Origin: Lentilactobacillus otakiensis DSM 19908 = JCM 15040
GTDB lineage: Bacteria; Bacillota; Bacilli; Lactobacillales; Lactobacillaceae
DNA length: 64,000 bases
NCBI RefSeq assembly: GCF_001434145.1
Contig: NZ_AZED01000003.1
Span: 1-64,000 of the forward strand
Direction of reading: 5' to 3'
Positions 9,735-18,350 of this stretch are shown here, piece after piece; positions within the stretch are counted from its first letter, which is position 1; every line of letters starts with the position of its first letter. The position numbers and the translations under genes are program-made. The notes beneath the pieces are model-generated. The model was not told the origin of the DNA. It saw only the letters and a program-made list of their open reading frames with translations, and made no database searches.

Positions 9735-9775
9735 AAAAAAGTCGCCTTCCTAAATTAATATAAGGAAGACGACTT
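9735..9775 (-). terminator. Terminator of the NhaC-type transporter gene
   Basis: On the minus strand, stem AAGTCGTCTTCCT / AGGAAGGCGACTT followed by six T. Confidence 0.85.
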
Positions 9776-9787
9776 ATTCTACATAAT

Positions 9788-11203
9788 TTAATTTTCACCA
9801 GTAACAGCTTTGGCATTTTGAACTGGTTGATCTGGACCTAATTTCTTCAAACCAATTCCGGTGAATCCACTCAACAATGAGAAGACTGGGCAAAGGAGAC
9901 TGAAAAAGACAAATGGCAGGTATTGAATAGTAGGAACTCCCAGTGTGTTGGCGATGAAGACACCACCAACGCCCCAAGGAACCAGGTAGTTCAAAACAGT
10001 TCCGCCATCTTCGAGAACCCGACCAAGGGCACGACTGGCAAGGCTACCATTATTGAAGGTCTTTTTGAATGCCCGTCCTGGTAAGATGATTGACAGGAAT
10101 TGTTCACCAACGAAGATATTGACCCCAATGCAGGCTCCTAAAGCAGCTGTAACCAATTTAGCCGGGTTATTCAACCTGGTAGCCAATGGTGACATGATCG
10201 CGCTGATAAGGCCAAAATGGACTAATAAACCACCAAGAGATAACGTCAAAACAATCAAGGCAACCGTGGGCATCATGCTGACGATCCCACCTCTAGAAAG
10301 TAATAGGTTAACTTCGCTGTTGGAAGTCTTGGCAATAAAGCCATTGGTGATAATTGTGCTGGCTTTGGTGACATTCAAACCAGGATTGTTCACAAACATC
10401 ATCCCAGCTGAAACAAAGATGTTTAGGAGCATTGTAGGAATAGCTGCCATTTTGAAACCGGCACAGACAAACACTAAAATAATCGGAATTAACGCCACAA
10501 TTGAAATATGAAAGTCGCTGTTCAATGCCGCAACCGTGGTATTGATTTTGTTCATATCGGCGTGGTTATGTCCCATACCCAGAACAGCGAAAGCGACGGT
10601 CGAAATCGTTGCGGCGGGAATGGTTGACCAAAGAATTGTTTTCATATGATCAAACAAATCGGTATCAACGACCGCTGCTGCTAAGTTATTGGTTTCAGAA
10701 AGTGGTGAACACTTGTCGCCGAAGACCCCGCCTGAAATAATTGCGCCGGCAACTAGTGCTGGGTTGAAGCTCATCGTTACTCCGATGCCAAAGAAGGCAA
10801 TCCCGACGGTGGAGACAACTGTGAAACAACTACCAACTGCGGCACCAACTAATGAACATACCAGAAAGACAGTGGGTAGGAACCATTGGGCACTGATGGC
10901 TTTAAAACCGATAACCATCAGAGTTGGAATCGTTCCAGCGGCGATCCAGGTACTGATCATCGCCCCAATTAAAATGAAGATCACAATGGGAATAATACCT
11001 TTATCAATACCATCTTTGATGCCGGCATTAATTTCATCCCAACTAAATCCAGTGATTTTTGCCCAGAAAATGGTGACGGTAATGGCTAATAATACTGGAA
11101 CTTGTGGCGATAATCCCAGGCCGATAACGCCGGTTCCCATAATTGCTAAAGCAATAACTAAGACCAAAATTGATTCTCTCAAACTAACTTTACTATTTCT
11201 CAT
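9788..11203 (-). CDS. NhaC-family transporter, T-box controlled
   Basis: 471-residue integral membrane protein of the NhaC ion antiporter family, with about 11-12 hydrophobic segments and the family motif GGVFGDKCSPLSETNNLAAA. NhaC relatives exchange Na+ for H+, malate or other solutes. The T-box leader upstream argues that this copy carries an amino acid, since T-boxes sense uncharged tRNA; NhaC-type genes linked to Tyr T-boxes or tyrosine decarboxylase clusters are known in lactobacilli. The ATG has a GAGG ribosome site. The gene is monocistronic apart from the 19-codon frame in its leader. Confidence 0.85.
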   Translation of the reverse strand: MRNSKVSLRESILVLVIALAIMGTGVIGLGLSPQVPVLLAITVTIFWAKITGFSWDEINAGIKDGIDKGIIPIVIFILIGAMISTWIAAGTIPTLMVIGFKAISAQWFLPTVFLVCSLVGAAVGSCFTVVSTVGIAFFGIGVTMSFNPALVAGAIISGGVFGDKCSPLSETNNLAAAVVDTDLFDHMKTILWSTIPAATISTVAFAVLGMGHNHADMNKINTTVAALNSDFHISIVALIPIILVFVCAGFKMAAIPTMLLNIFVSAGMMFVNNPGLNVTKASTIITNGFIAKTSNSEVNLLLSRGGIVSMMPTVALIVLTLSLGGLLVHFGLISAIMSPLATRLNNPAKLVTAALGACIGVNIFVGEQFLSIILPGRAFKKTFNNGSLASRALGRVLEDGGTVLNYLVPWGVGGVFIANTLGVPTIQYLPFVFFSLLCPVFSLLSGFTGIGLKKLGPDQPVQNAKAVTGEN

Positions 11204-11239
11204 GATGCCAACCTCTTTTTATTTTCAAATTTTTAGTTT

Positions 11240-11299
11240 CTATATTAAATTCAGTTGACCATAATATCGTGGCAGGCCGCCATTCGTTGTTCTTTTCAT
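11240..11299 (-). CDS. 19-residue leader open frame between T-box and transporter
   Basis: Encodes MKRTTNGGLPRYYGQLNLI, preceded by a strong AAGGGGG ribosome site at a 7-base spacing. It lies after the T-box terminator and before the transporter, so it is on the read-through transcript only. The adjacent Tyr-Tyr pair is notable next to a T-box whose specifier may be a Tyr codon. It could be a regulatory leader peptide, a small functional peptide or a chance frame; the ribosome site favours translation. Confidence 0.5.
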   Translation of the reverse strand: MKRTTNGGLPRYYGQLNLI

Positions 11300-11321
11300 G
11301 TTAAATCCCCCTTAAGTCAAT

Positions 11322-11550
11322 AAAAAAATCGTCCCTACTGCATCTAAATGCAATAGGGACGATTTTTACCGTGGTACCACCCAACTTGTGTATCAAAAAT
11401 ACACCGCTCACTAGAAGATAATGGATTCTAGTTATTGACCATTGTCGTAATATTACGGTATTTCGTGACCTTACCCTGATTGGTTCGCAGCAACCACCAA
11501 CTTCCTGACGCCCAGATAAGGAACTACTTCATGTAATTCGACTTTAATTA
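11322..11550 (-). promoter_or_regulatory. T-box riboswitch
   Basis: On the minus strand, in order: stem I with the AGTA motif of the specifier loop, an AGGA bulge and a distal loop TGCTGCGAACC; the antiterminator box GGGTGGTACCACGG (RC of 11369-11382); then a terminator with stem ATCGTCCCTATTGCA / TGCAGTAGGGACGAT and seven T (11322-11367). The specifier stretch reads GAAATACC, so the codon is either TAC (Tyr, at 11458-11460) or ATA (Ile), depending on register. I favour TAC because NhaC-type T-box genes have been assigned to tyrosine and ATA is a rare codon. Confidence 0.92.
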
Positions 11551-11558
11551 TTAGAATG

Positions 11559-11587
11559 AGTATAAAACTTGATGAGATTAATTGCAA
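11559..11587 (-). promoter_or_regulatory. Promoter of the T-box transcript
   Basis: On the minus strand TTGCAA (11582-11587), a 17 bp spacer and TATACT (11559-11564), just before stem I of the T-box. Confidence 0.8.
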
Positions 11588-11837
11588 GAAATGTTTTCTT
11601 TGTTCCGATCCTGTCGGACATTAGTGTAATGATCCAAAAAATAGTCATTATTCTAAATAATCTAAACAAATATTCCGTTTTCGCCTAATAATATCCAAAA
11701 AAATCTTATTTTCACCTTTTTAAACAACGAAATGTAACCAAACCTAACATCAAAGTCTGTTTTGTGATAATATAAATGCATTCTCATTAGAACCTTTTAA
11801 TCTAATTCTTATGTTGCTCTTATTTAGGAGGATGCCT

Positions 11838-13229
11838 ATGAAGTCAAAAATTCAAGAGAACCAAGATGGAACCATGCGAGCTTTAAGTAACCGTCACGTT
11901 CAGATGATCGCGATTGGTGGAACGATTGGTACTGGGTTGTTCCTGGGATCTGGGAGTACCATCAGTAAGACTGGTCCATCAGTAATGCTGATCTATTTAG
12001 TCCTCGGACTCTTTTTCTTCTTCATGATGCGTGGAATCGGTGAAATGTTTTACTCCGATCCGTCCCAGCATACATTTGTGTCATTTATTTCCCGTTACTT
12101 AGGTCCGACGGTTGGCCACTTTACCGGCTGGACGTACTGGATCGGTTTGGTATTCGTTTGTATGGCTGAGCTCAGTGCGACTGCCACATATGTCAAATTC
12201 TGGTTCCCCTCGATTCCGGCTTGGATTATTGAAGTCGTGTTCCTGGCAATTCTAGCCAGCGTTAACTTAATTGCTGCACGATTGTTCGGTGAAGCAGAAT
12301 TCTGGTTTGCCATGATCAAAATAATTGCGATTTTAGCCTTGATTTTCACAGGAATTTTCATGATGTTCCGCCATACCGTCACTCCGGTTGGCCATGCCAC
12401 AATTAGTAATCTTTTTAGCAATTTTCAATTATTCCCTCATGGTGGTGTGAACTTTATTGCCGCATTCCCAATGGTTTTCTTCGCTTTTATGGGAATTGAA
12501 TTTGTTAGTATCACAATTGGTGAGGCTAAAAACCCACAAACAGTTATCAAAAAGGCTGTTAATGAAACACTGATTCGAATTTTAATCTTCTATATAGGTG
12601 CGTTGACGGTTATCATGGGAATCATCCCTTGGTCATCAATTACGCCTAATAGCAGTCCTTTCGTTCAGGTATTGAAATTAGCAGGACTCCCAGCTGCAGC
12701 GGCGGTTATTAACTTCGTTGTTTTGACCTCTGCAGCCTCATCGTTAAACAGTTGTATTTTCTCTGCCGGCCGACATTTCTATCAGTTGGCTACAGAAGTT
12801 CCGGAAGACAGCTGGATGCGAAAAACGTTTGCCAAAATTTCCAAAAATGGTGTTCCAGCCCCAGCTATTATCTTCTCGGCTGCCCTGGTCCTCATAACGC
12901 CACTGATTAGTTTAACGAATGGCTTAGCGTCAGTATTTACCATTGTAACTGGGATTTCCAGCGATATGTATATTATCGTTTATACATTGGCAATGCTGGC
13001 CCACAGAAAGTATCGTCAATCTGCTGACTTCCTGCCAAATGGGTTTCTAATGCCCGCATACAAAATTATGAGCCCACTGACGATCGCGTTCTTCGTGGTC
13101 ATCTTTGGATCATTGTTCTTCGTTCCAGAAGATATCATTGGCGCAGTTGGTGCCATCATCTGGACCGCAGTCTTCGGTGGTGTAACGTATCTTCATCAAC
13201 GAAAATTGGTTCCCGACACAGATCAATAG
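11838..13229 (+). CDS. Amino acid permease, APC superfamily (AAT type)
   Basis: 463-residue secondary transporter with about 12 membrane segments. The first one carries the APC hallmark IAIGGTIGTGLFLGSG; the AAT-type GEAEFWFAMIKI loop is present. Substrate is probably an amino acid taken up with H+, but it cannot be read from the sequence. The ATG at 11838 was chosen over upstream ATGs because AGGAGG at 11826-11831 gives a 6-base spacer. It is transcribed divergently from the T-box unit about 270 bp away and ends at its own terminator. Confidence 0.88.
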   Translation: MKSKIQENQDGTMRALSNRHVQMIAIGGTIGTGLFLGSGSTISKTGPSVMLIYLVLGLFFFFMMRGIGEMFYSDPSQHTFVSFISRYLGPTVGHFTGWTYWIGLVFVCMAELSATATYVKFWFPSIPAWIIEVVFLAILASVNLIAARLFGEAEFWFAMIKIIAILALIFTGIFMMFRHTVTPVGHATISNLFSNFQLFPHGGVNFIAAFPMVFFAFMGIEFVSITIGEAKNPQTVIKKAVNETLIRILIFYIGALTVIMGIIPWSSITPNSSPFVQVLKLAGLPAAAAVINFVVLTSAASSLNSCIFSAGRHFYQLATEVPEDSWMRKTFAKISKNGVPAPAIIFSAALVLITPLISLTNGLASVFTIVTGISSDMYIIVYTLAMLAHRKYRQSADFLPNGFLMPAYKIMSPLTIAFFVVIFGSLFFVPEDIIGAVGAIIWTAVFGGVTYLHQRKLVPDTDQ

Positions 13230-13291
13230 AATTATGAAAACCCAAGTAGAATAAAACTAAAGATCTGTTTCCTCCAATAAAATAAATTCAA

Positions 13292-13323
13292 GAATTCCCG
13301 TCAAACGATTGGCGGGAATTTTT
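13292..13323 (+). terminator. Permease terminator
   Basis: Stem GAATTCCCGTC / GGCGGGAATT followed by T run. Confidence 0.85.
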
Positions 13324-13411
13324 CTAGTCCATTTTAGTGCCATCTGTTCAAGAATTCCCCAGGCCATTTAATACCATTTAGTATTCCAAAGTTATCATTC
13401 CCACCCAATAA

Positions 13412-13548
13412 AGTTTTTCGCTTGGCATTGCCAGTCATAGTGAAAGTGCTGTTGAGCGGCTGAAAGCAGCGATTACAGCACCCCGGTATTTCGAGACTAC
13501 AGGCTCGAAATCCGGGCCACTATGGCAGGCGGAGCCAAGCGAAAAACT
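13412..13548. repeat. Cloverleaf-like palindromic element
   Basis: Perfect 15 bp terminal inverted repeat AGTTTTTCGCTTGGC (13412-13426) / GCCAAGCGAAAAACT (13534-13548), continued by CATAGTG / CACTATG. Inside are two further stems: GTGCTGT / ACAGCAC, holding a mini-hairpin GCGGCTG-aaa-GCAGC, and CCGGtATTTCGAG / CTCGAAAtCCGG. No open frame is present. It resembles a small non-autonomous palindromic repeat more than a terminator. Confidence 0.7.
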
Positions 13549-13684
13549 GACAGCCAAAGCGCAATATTTGATTTTTAAACGATATAAATTGAGATGTTAA
13601 TAACCACAAACAGTCGCATGAATAAAAGGAGCCCGGATTTATGGTAAAATAAGACCATTAAGCTATTGATGAAGAGGAATTAAC

Positions 13685-15697
13685 ATGAAAAATTGGTTTA
13701 CAAACAACAGTGGTGAATTGCCACCATTTGTTCATAACCGACGCCTCAGGAGAATCATGATTTTTATCTCGTTAATCGTGATTTATGGCATCGTTATTTC
13801 ATTTTTATATAACATCGTGGCTTCCCTCATTCTAATCGTGATCAGTGTCATTGGTCTGATTTTCACCATCGTGATGATGAACGAAATCAGCTCGGATACT
13901 AACCGTTATATTACCGACTTATCGTATCGAATCCACCGTGGCGAACAGGAATCGCTCCTGGAAATGCCGATTGGGGTCATGATTTTAAATGACGATGATT
14001 TGGTAGAGTGGGCAAACCCCTATATGGTGAAGTACTTTAAGGATGAAAATTTACTGGGCCGAAAGATCGACGATATTGATCATGATCTCCAGCAGTTGAT
14101 CACTAAGTACGCCGAATCAGATGAGTTCCATACGATCACGTGGCGCGATCACAAATTTACCATGCTGATCCAAAAGGAATACAACTCCGTTTACCTGATG
14201 GACATCACTCGCTACGCAAATCTCGAGGAACGGTACAACGAAGAACAGATTTCCGTTGGCCAGATTTTCTTGGATAACTATGACGAAATCACCCAGTCGA
14301 TGACCGACCAGGAAATTTCCAATCTGAGTAATTATGTCACCAACGAGTTGGCCACTTGGTCACAGAAATACGGGATGTATCTTAAGCAGATTGATGACGA
14401 TCATTTCTTCCTGCTGGCTTACTCCAAGTCGCTGACAGCGATCGAAAATGACAAATTCAACATTTTGGACACTGTCCGTGAGACAACTTCCAAGCAAAAC
14501 TTCCCACTGACCTTGAGTATCGGAATCGCTTATGGCGAAGATGACTTGAATAATTTGGCAGATCAAGCCCAAAGTAACCTTGATTTAGCCTTGGGTCGTG
14601 GTGGTGACCAAGTTGTTGTTAAATCATTGGATGGCACTGCCCGATTCTATGGTGGTAAGACCAACCCAATGGAGAAGCGGACCCGGGTTCGGGCTCGGAT
14701 GATTTCTCAAGCCTTGAATGAATTGATGAGTGCTTCAGATCAAGTCTTTGTTCAAGGTCATACGCGACCCGACATGGATTCATTGGGTGCCTGCTTGGGT
14801 ATCCGGCGAATTGCCCAAATGAACAATAAAAAGTGCTGGATCGTCCTTGATAAGGAAAAGGTTCACTCGGATATCCAGCGTTTACTGGAAGCAACCAAGA
14901 AATATCCAGAAATTGCCGATTCAATCATCACCCCGTCTGAAGCCATTTCCAAAGCAACTGATAGTAGTATGTTAATCATGGTGGATCATTCCAAGCCATC
15001 GATTAGTATTTCTGAAGATTTGTATAAACGGATGTCGGCCAAAGTGGTCATCATTGATCATCACAGGCGTGGTGAAGAGTTCCCCGAAAACCCAATGTTG
15101 GTCTACATCGAACCCTATGCATCATCAACTTGTGAGCTGATTACCGAAATGTTTGAATATCAGCCTCATGAAGAAGAACCAATCAACCGAATTGAAGCAA
15201 CTGCGATGTTAACTGGGATCTTTATTGATACCCAGCGCTTCTCAATGCGAACCGGTACCAGAACCTTTGACGCTGCCAGTTACTTGAGATCAGCGGGTGC
15301 CGATTCCGATGAGATGCAGCAGTTTATGAAAGAAAATATCGATAGTTACCTGCAACGCAACCACTTAATCTCCAAAGTCGAATTTTTCCACAAGAATATG
15401 GCTTTGATTGTCGGCGAAGAAGATCAGGTATACGATCCAGTCACTGCGGCTCAAGCCTGTGATTCACTGCTGACAATGTCTGGGGTCGATGCATCATTCA
15501 TCATTACCAAACGATCCGACGGTCAAATTGGCGTCTCCGCTCGAAGTACTGGTACTGTCAACGTCCAAGTCATTATGGAACAAATGGGCGGTGGTGGTCA
15601 CTTATCCAGTGGTGCTACTCAGGTTTCCGACAAGACGATTGCCGATGTGAAAAAAATGCTGCTTGAAACGATCAAGAATATCGATGATAATGAATAA
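13685..15697 (+). CDS. gdpP: Cyclic-di-AMP phosphodiesterase GdpP
   Basis: Membrane phosphodiesterase that degrades c-di-AMP and so tunes osmotic and cell-wall homeostasis. 670 residues in the family order: two membrane segments (about 22-62), a PAS-like domain, a degenerate GGDEF domain, a DHH domain (GHTRPDMDSLGA near 358, MVDHSKPS, IIDHHRRGEEF near 456) and DHHA1 (GGGGHLSSGA near 636). All metal-binding motifs look intact. rplI follows closely, as in other Firmicutes, giving a gdpP-rplI unit. Confidence 0.96.
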   Translation: MKNWFTNNSGELPPFVHNRRLRRIMIFISLIVIYGIVISFLYNIVASLILIVISVIGLIFTIVMMNEISSDTNRYITDLSYRIHRGEQESLLEMPIGVMILNDDDLVEWANPYMVKYFKDENLLGRKIDDIDHDLQQLITKYAESDEFHTITWRDHKFTMLIQKEYNSVYLMDITRYANLEERYNEEQISVGQIFLDNYDEITQSMTDQEISNLSNYVTNELATWSQKYGMYLKQIDDDHFFLLAYSKSLTAIENDKFNILDTVRETTSKQNFPLTLSIGIAYGEDDLNNLADQAQSNLDLALGRGGDQVVVKSLDGTARFYGGKTNPMEKRTRVRARMISQALNELMSASDQVFVQGHTRPDMDSLGACLGIRRIAQMNNKKCWIVLDKEKVHSDIQRLLEATKKYPEIADSIITPSEAISKATDSSMLIMVDHSKPSISISEDLYKRMSAKVVIIDHHRRGEEFPENPMLVYIEPYASSTCELITEMFEYQPHEEEPINRIEATAMLTGIFIDTQRFSMRTGTRTFDAASYLRSAGADSDEMQQFMKENIDSYLQRNHLISKVEFFHKNMALIVGEEDQVYDPVTAAQACDSLLTMSGVDASFIITKRSDGQIGVSARSTGTVNVQVIMEQMGGGGHLSSGATQVSDKTIADVKKMLLETIKNIDDNE

Positions 15698-15736
15698 AGG
15701 TATTTAAATTTTTGAGGATAGTAGGAGTGATCTGTT

Positions 15737-16189
15737 ATGAAAGTAATTTTTCTAGAAAATGTCCGTGGTAAAGGTAAACGCGGGGAAGTTAAAGAAGTTC
15801 CTGACGGCTATGCTCAAAACTTTCTGATTAAAAATGGAAAGGCAAAGGCCGCATCCAAAGCCGCCATGAGCCAACTCAAGGGTCAACAAAAAGCCGAAGA
15901 GAAACGCGAAGAAGAAGAGCTTGAAGAATCCAAACAGTTGAAAGCAAAGCTCGAAGATGACAAGACTGTCGTTGAGCTTAAGGCGAAGTCTGGAACTGAC
16001 GGCCGTCTCTTTGGTTCAATCCCAAGCAAGCAAATTGCCACCGCACTGGAAAAACAGTATGGTGTTAAGATTGATAAGCGCAAGATTGAATTACCTGAGC
16101 CAATTAAAGTTGCTGGATATACCAACGTGCCGGTTAAGCTGCACACTGAGGTTACTGCAACAATTCGGGTACATGTTTCGGAAAAATAA
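15737..16189 (+). CDS. rplI: 50S ribosomal protein L9
   Basis: L9 of the large subunit. 150 residues: the N-terminal rRNA-binding domain with [20 protein letters not shown] and the [13 protein letters not shown] loop, a long charged connecting helix (Glu/Lys-rich, about 45-75), and the C-terminal globular domain. An AGGAGTG ribosome site precedes it. It lies between gdpP and dnaB, the usual order. Confidence 0.97.
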   Translation: MKVIFLENVRGKGKRGEVKEVPDGYAQNFLIKNGKAKAASKAAMSQLKGQQKAEEKREEEELEESKQLKAKLEDDKTVVELKAKSGTDGRLFGSIPSKQIATALEKQYGVKIDKRKIELPEPIKVAGYTNVPVKLHTEVTATIRVHVSEK

Positions 16190-16191
16190 TA

Positions 16192-16310
16192 GAGTGTGAC
16201 GAGCAATGGGTGAGGCGGTTTCTAAGGGAGCTTTGGTTGAAGTCCCTTGTTTTGGGACTTTAATCAAAGCTCCCTTAGAAGTTAGCCTCAATTGCGTCGG
16301 AACACGTTTG
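16192..16310. repeat. Long hairpin element, copy B
   Basis: Starts GAGTGTGACGAG three bases after the rplI stop and ends GCGTCGGAACACGTTT. The stem is nearly continuous: CGAGCAAT/ATTGCGTCG, TGAGGC/GCCTCA, TTCTAAGGGAGCTTTG/CAAAGCTCCCTTAGAA and AAGTCCC/GGGACTT. The ends match the element at 3618-3742 while the stem sequence does not. A separate T-run hairpin (16330-16380) follows. Confidence 0.78.
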
Positions 16311-16463
16311 AGTAGATAACAGTAATTATCTAACACTAGACTCACCACAAAGCACGGTGCTTGTGGGGAGTCTTTTTCTCATCAAACCTAATCAGATTTA
16401 TATATAGTTGTGTGCTACAATTTATGTATTGTATTTTAATGTGAACGAATTTGAGGAATAAAC

Positions 16464-17849
16464 ATGAGCAATGAGTTTGTAAACGAGTTACCACCACAAA
16501 ATATCGACGCGGAAAAGGCGGTCTTGGGATCAATTTTCCTGAGCACTGACGCTTTGGTGGAGTCCATGGAGTTCTTGGAGCCGGACGACTTCTACAAGCA
16601 TTCTCACCAGATCATCTATAAAGATATGGTTGAGTTAAACGACCGCGATGAAGCGATTGATGTTGTGACGATAACCAATATTTTAACTGAACAAAAGAAC
16701 TTGGAAGACGTCGGTGGAATGGAATATATTGCCGATCTGGCCGGTTCTGTGCCGACCGCTGCCAATGTTACCTACTATGCCAAAATCGTCAAGGACAAGG
16801 CCATTTTAAGGCGCCTGATCCAAACTGCGACCAACATCGTTACCAGTAGTTACAATACTGATGATGACGTGACAACGGTCTTGGACGACGCTGAACGAGA
16901 CATCATGAACGTGGCTGAGAACCGAACGATGTCTGGATTTAAGCCAATCAAAGAAGTCTTGAACAATGCCTTCAACGAGATCGATCGTTTGTCTCAAGAA
17001 GGGGATGCCGTAACCGGTCTTTCGACAGGGTATCCTGAACTGGATAAGATCACCACTGGTCTGCACAGCGATGAATTAATTATCTTGGCTGCCCGACCAG
17101 CCGTTGGTAAAACGGCCTTTGCGTTGAACTTGGCGCAAAATGTGGGTACCAAGACCGACAAAACAGTGGCCATTTTCAGTTTGGAAATGAGTGCCGAATC
17201 TCTGGTTAACCGGATGCTGTGTGCGGAAGGTAGCATTGATGCCAACCATTTGCGGACCGGTCAGTTAACCGAAGACGAATGGCAGAATTTGGTTGTCGCC
17301 ATGGGTAGTTTATCCCGGGCCAACATCTACATGGACGATACGGCTGGTATCAAGATGTCTGAAATCCGTGCTAAATGTCGTCGTTTAGCTAAAGAAACCG
17401 GCAACTTGGGTTTAGTGGTTGTCGATTACCTGCAGCTGATTGAAGGCAGCAATGCCGAAAACCGGCAACAGGAAGTTTCCGGAATTTCACGTCAGTTAAA
17501 GAAATTGGCCAAAGAACTCCATGTGCCTGTCATTGCGCTATCCCAGCTTTCTCGTGGAGTTGAGCAGCGTCAGGATAAACGACCAGTCTTGTCAGATATC
17601 CGTGAGTCCGGTTCAATCGAACAGGATGCCGATATCGTTGCCTTTCTTTACCGTGATGATTATTATCGGGATGAAGATGATGACGACAGCGATGATTCCG
17701 GCTCCGAGGGTGAAGACGACGAAAATAACGTCGGTGAAGTTGAAGTCATTATTGAAAAGAACCGATCGGGTCCTCGGGGAACGGTTAAATTGCTGTTCGT
17801 GAAGTCGTATAATAAGTTCTCGTCGATTTCGTATGCACAGCAACAGTAA
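16464..17849 (+). CDS. dnaB: Replicative DNA helicase DnaB
   Basis: Hexameric 5'-3' helicase of the replication fork (the functional equivalent of E. coli DnaB, called DnaC in Bacillus). 461 residues: an N-terminal primase-binding domain starting LPPQNIDAEKAVLGSIFLS, and a RecA-like ATPase domain with Walker A ARPAVGKT near 210, the DYLQLI Walker B strand and the SDIRESGSIEQDAD motif. A short Asp/Glu-rich insert lies near 400. No intein is seen. A GAGGAAT ribosome site precedes it and a terminator follows. Confidence 0.97.
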   Translation: MSNEFVNELPPQNIDAEKAVLGSIFLSTDALVESMEFLEPDDFYKHSHQIIYKDMVELNDRDEAIDVVTITNILTEQKNLEDVGGMEYIADLAGSVPTAANVTYYAKIVKDKAILRRLIQTATNIVTSSYNTDDDVTTVLDDAERDIMNVAENRTMSGFKPIKEVLNNAFNEIDRLSQEGDAVTGLSTGYPELDKITTGLHSDELIILAARPAVGKTAFALNLAQNVGTKTDKTVAIFSLEMSAESLVNRMLCAEGSIDANHLRTGQLTEDEWQNLVVAMGSLSRANIYMDDTAGIKMSEIRAKCRRLAKETGNLGLVVVDYLQLIEGSNAENRQQEVSGISRQLKKLAKELHVPVIALSQLSRGVEQRQDKRPVLSDIRESGSIEQDADIVAFLYRDDYYRDEDDDDSDDSGSEGEDDENNVGEVEVIIEKNRSGPRGTVKLLFVKSYNKFSSISYAQQQ

Positions 17850-17876
17850 TGTTTATCTTAAGCAATATAAAATCAT

Positions 17877-17925
17877 AAAAAAGCTGTCTGCCACATCCTA
17901 ATCGAGGGATGCCGCGGACAGCTTT
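17877..17925 (+). terminator. dnaB terminator
   Basis: Stem AAAAGCTGTC / GACAGCTTTT with an inner stem CATCC / GGATG. Confidence 0.85.
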
Positions 17926-17937
17926 TCTGTTTTTGGA

Positions 17938-17983
17938 TAAAAAAATAACAACCACGGCTACAAGTAGCTGCGTGATCGTTATT
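17938..17983 (-). terminator. tRNA-Lys terminator
   Basis: On the minus strand, a long stem AATAACgATCACG..GCTAC / GTAGC..CGTGgTTGTTATT followed by seven T. Confidence 0.85.
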
Positions 17984-18000
17984 TAATGGTATGTAATTGA

Positions 18001-18073
18001 TGGGCAGTCAGGGGCTCGAACCCTGGACCCACGGATTAAGAGTCCGTTGCTCTACCAACTGAGCTAACTGCCC
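18001..18073 (-). tRNA. tRNA-Lys (anticodon CUU)
   Basis: Cloverleaf read on the minus strand: acceptor GGGCAGT / ACTGCCC, D arm AGCTCAGTTGGTAGAGC, anticodon stem ACGGA / TCCGT with loop CTCTTAA (anticodon CTT), T arm with GGTTCGAGCCC. The 3' CCA is not encoded. It has its own promoter and terminator and is transcribed against the flanking genes. Confidence 0.97.
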
Positions 18074-18092
18074 ATTACTAACCGACTTAAAT

Positions 18093-18121
18093 ATAATAGC
18101 ATATGCGCAAAATATTTGCAA
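18093..18121 (-). promoter_or_regulatory. tRNA-Lys promoter
   Basis: On the minus strand TTGCAA (18116-18121), a 17 bp spacer and TATTAT (18093-18098). Confidence 0.8.
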
Positions 18122-18253
18122 CACGGAAAAGTGGATATTTTGAGATAAAAATTAATTGGAATTGGTATAGTGAACACGAAGCCATTTTCTGAAAAATTCA
18201 TTCACGTCGTTTGAAACAATTTGTAAGCTATGCGGGTCTTCATTCGCCTTTAT

Positions 18254-18280
18254 TTGACCAATATGGGTCTGTGTTATAAT
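18254..18280 (+). promoter_or_regulatory. Probable walR operon promoter
   Basis: TTGACC at 18254-18259 and a perfect TATAAT at 18275-18280. The 15 bp spacer is short. It lies about 70 bases before walR. Confidence 0.6.
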
Positions 18281-18350
18281 AGCAACATGTTGGCGTGTGC
18301 AAATTTTTAGAAAATAACAATATTAAAATCCATGTTAGGAGAAATTGTTA

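Noticed and set aside
10053-11258. Two long open frames on the plus strand inside the NhaC-type gene (152 and 189 codons)
   Set aside because: They lie wholly or mostly antisense to a gene with clear membrane-protein pattern, have no ribosome site, and their amino acid make-up (Ile/Pro/Thr/Lys) is the usual mirror of a hydrophobic gene.
16994-17245. Minus-strand frames inside dnaB and an intein in dnaB
   Set aside because: The frames are shadows, and the DnaB sequence is continuous through the Walker A region where inteins insert.
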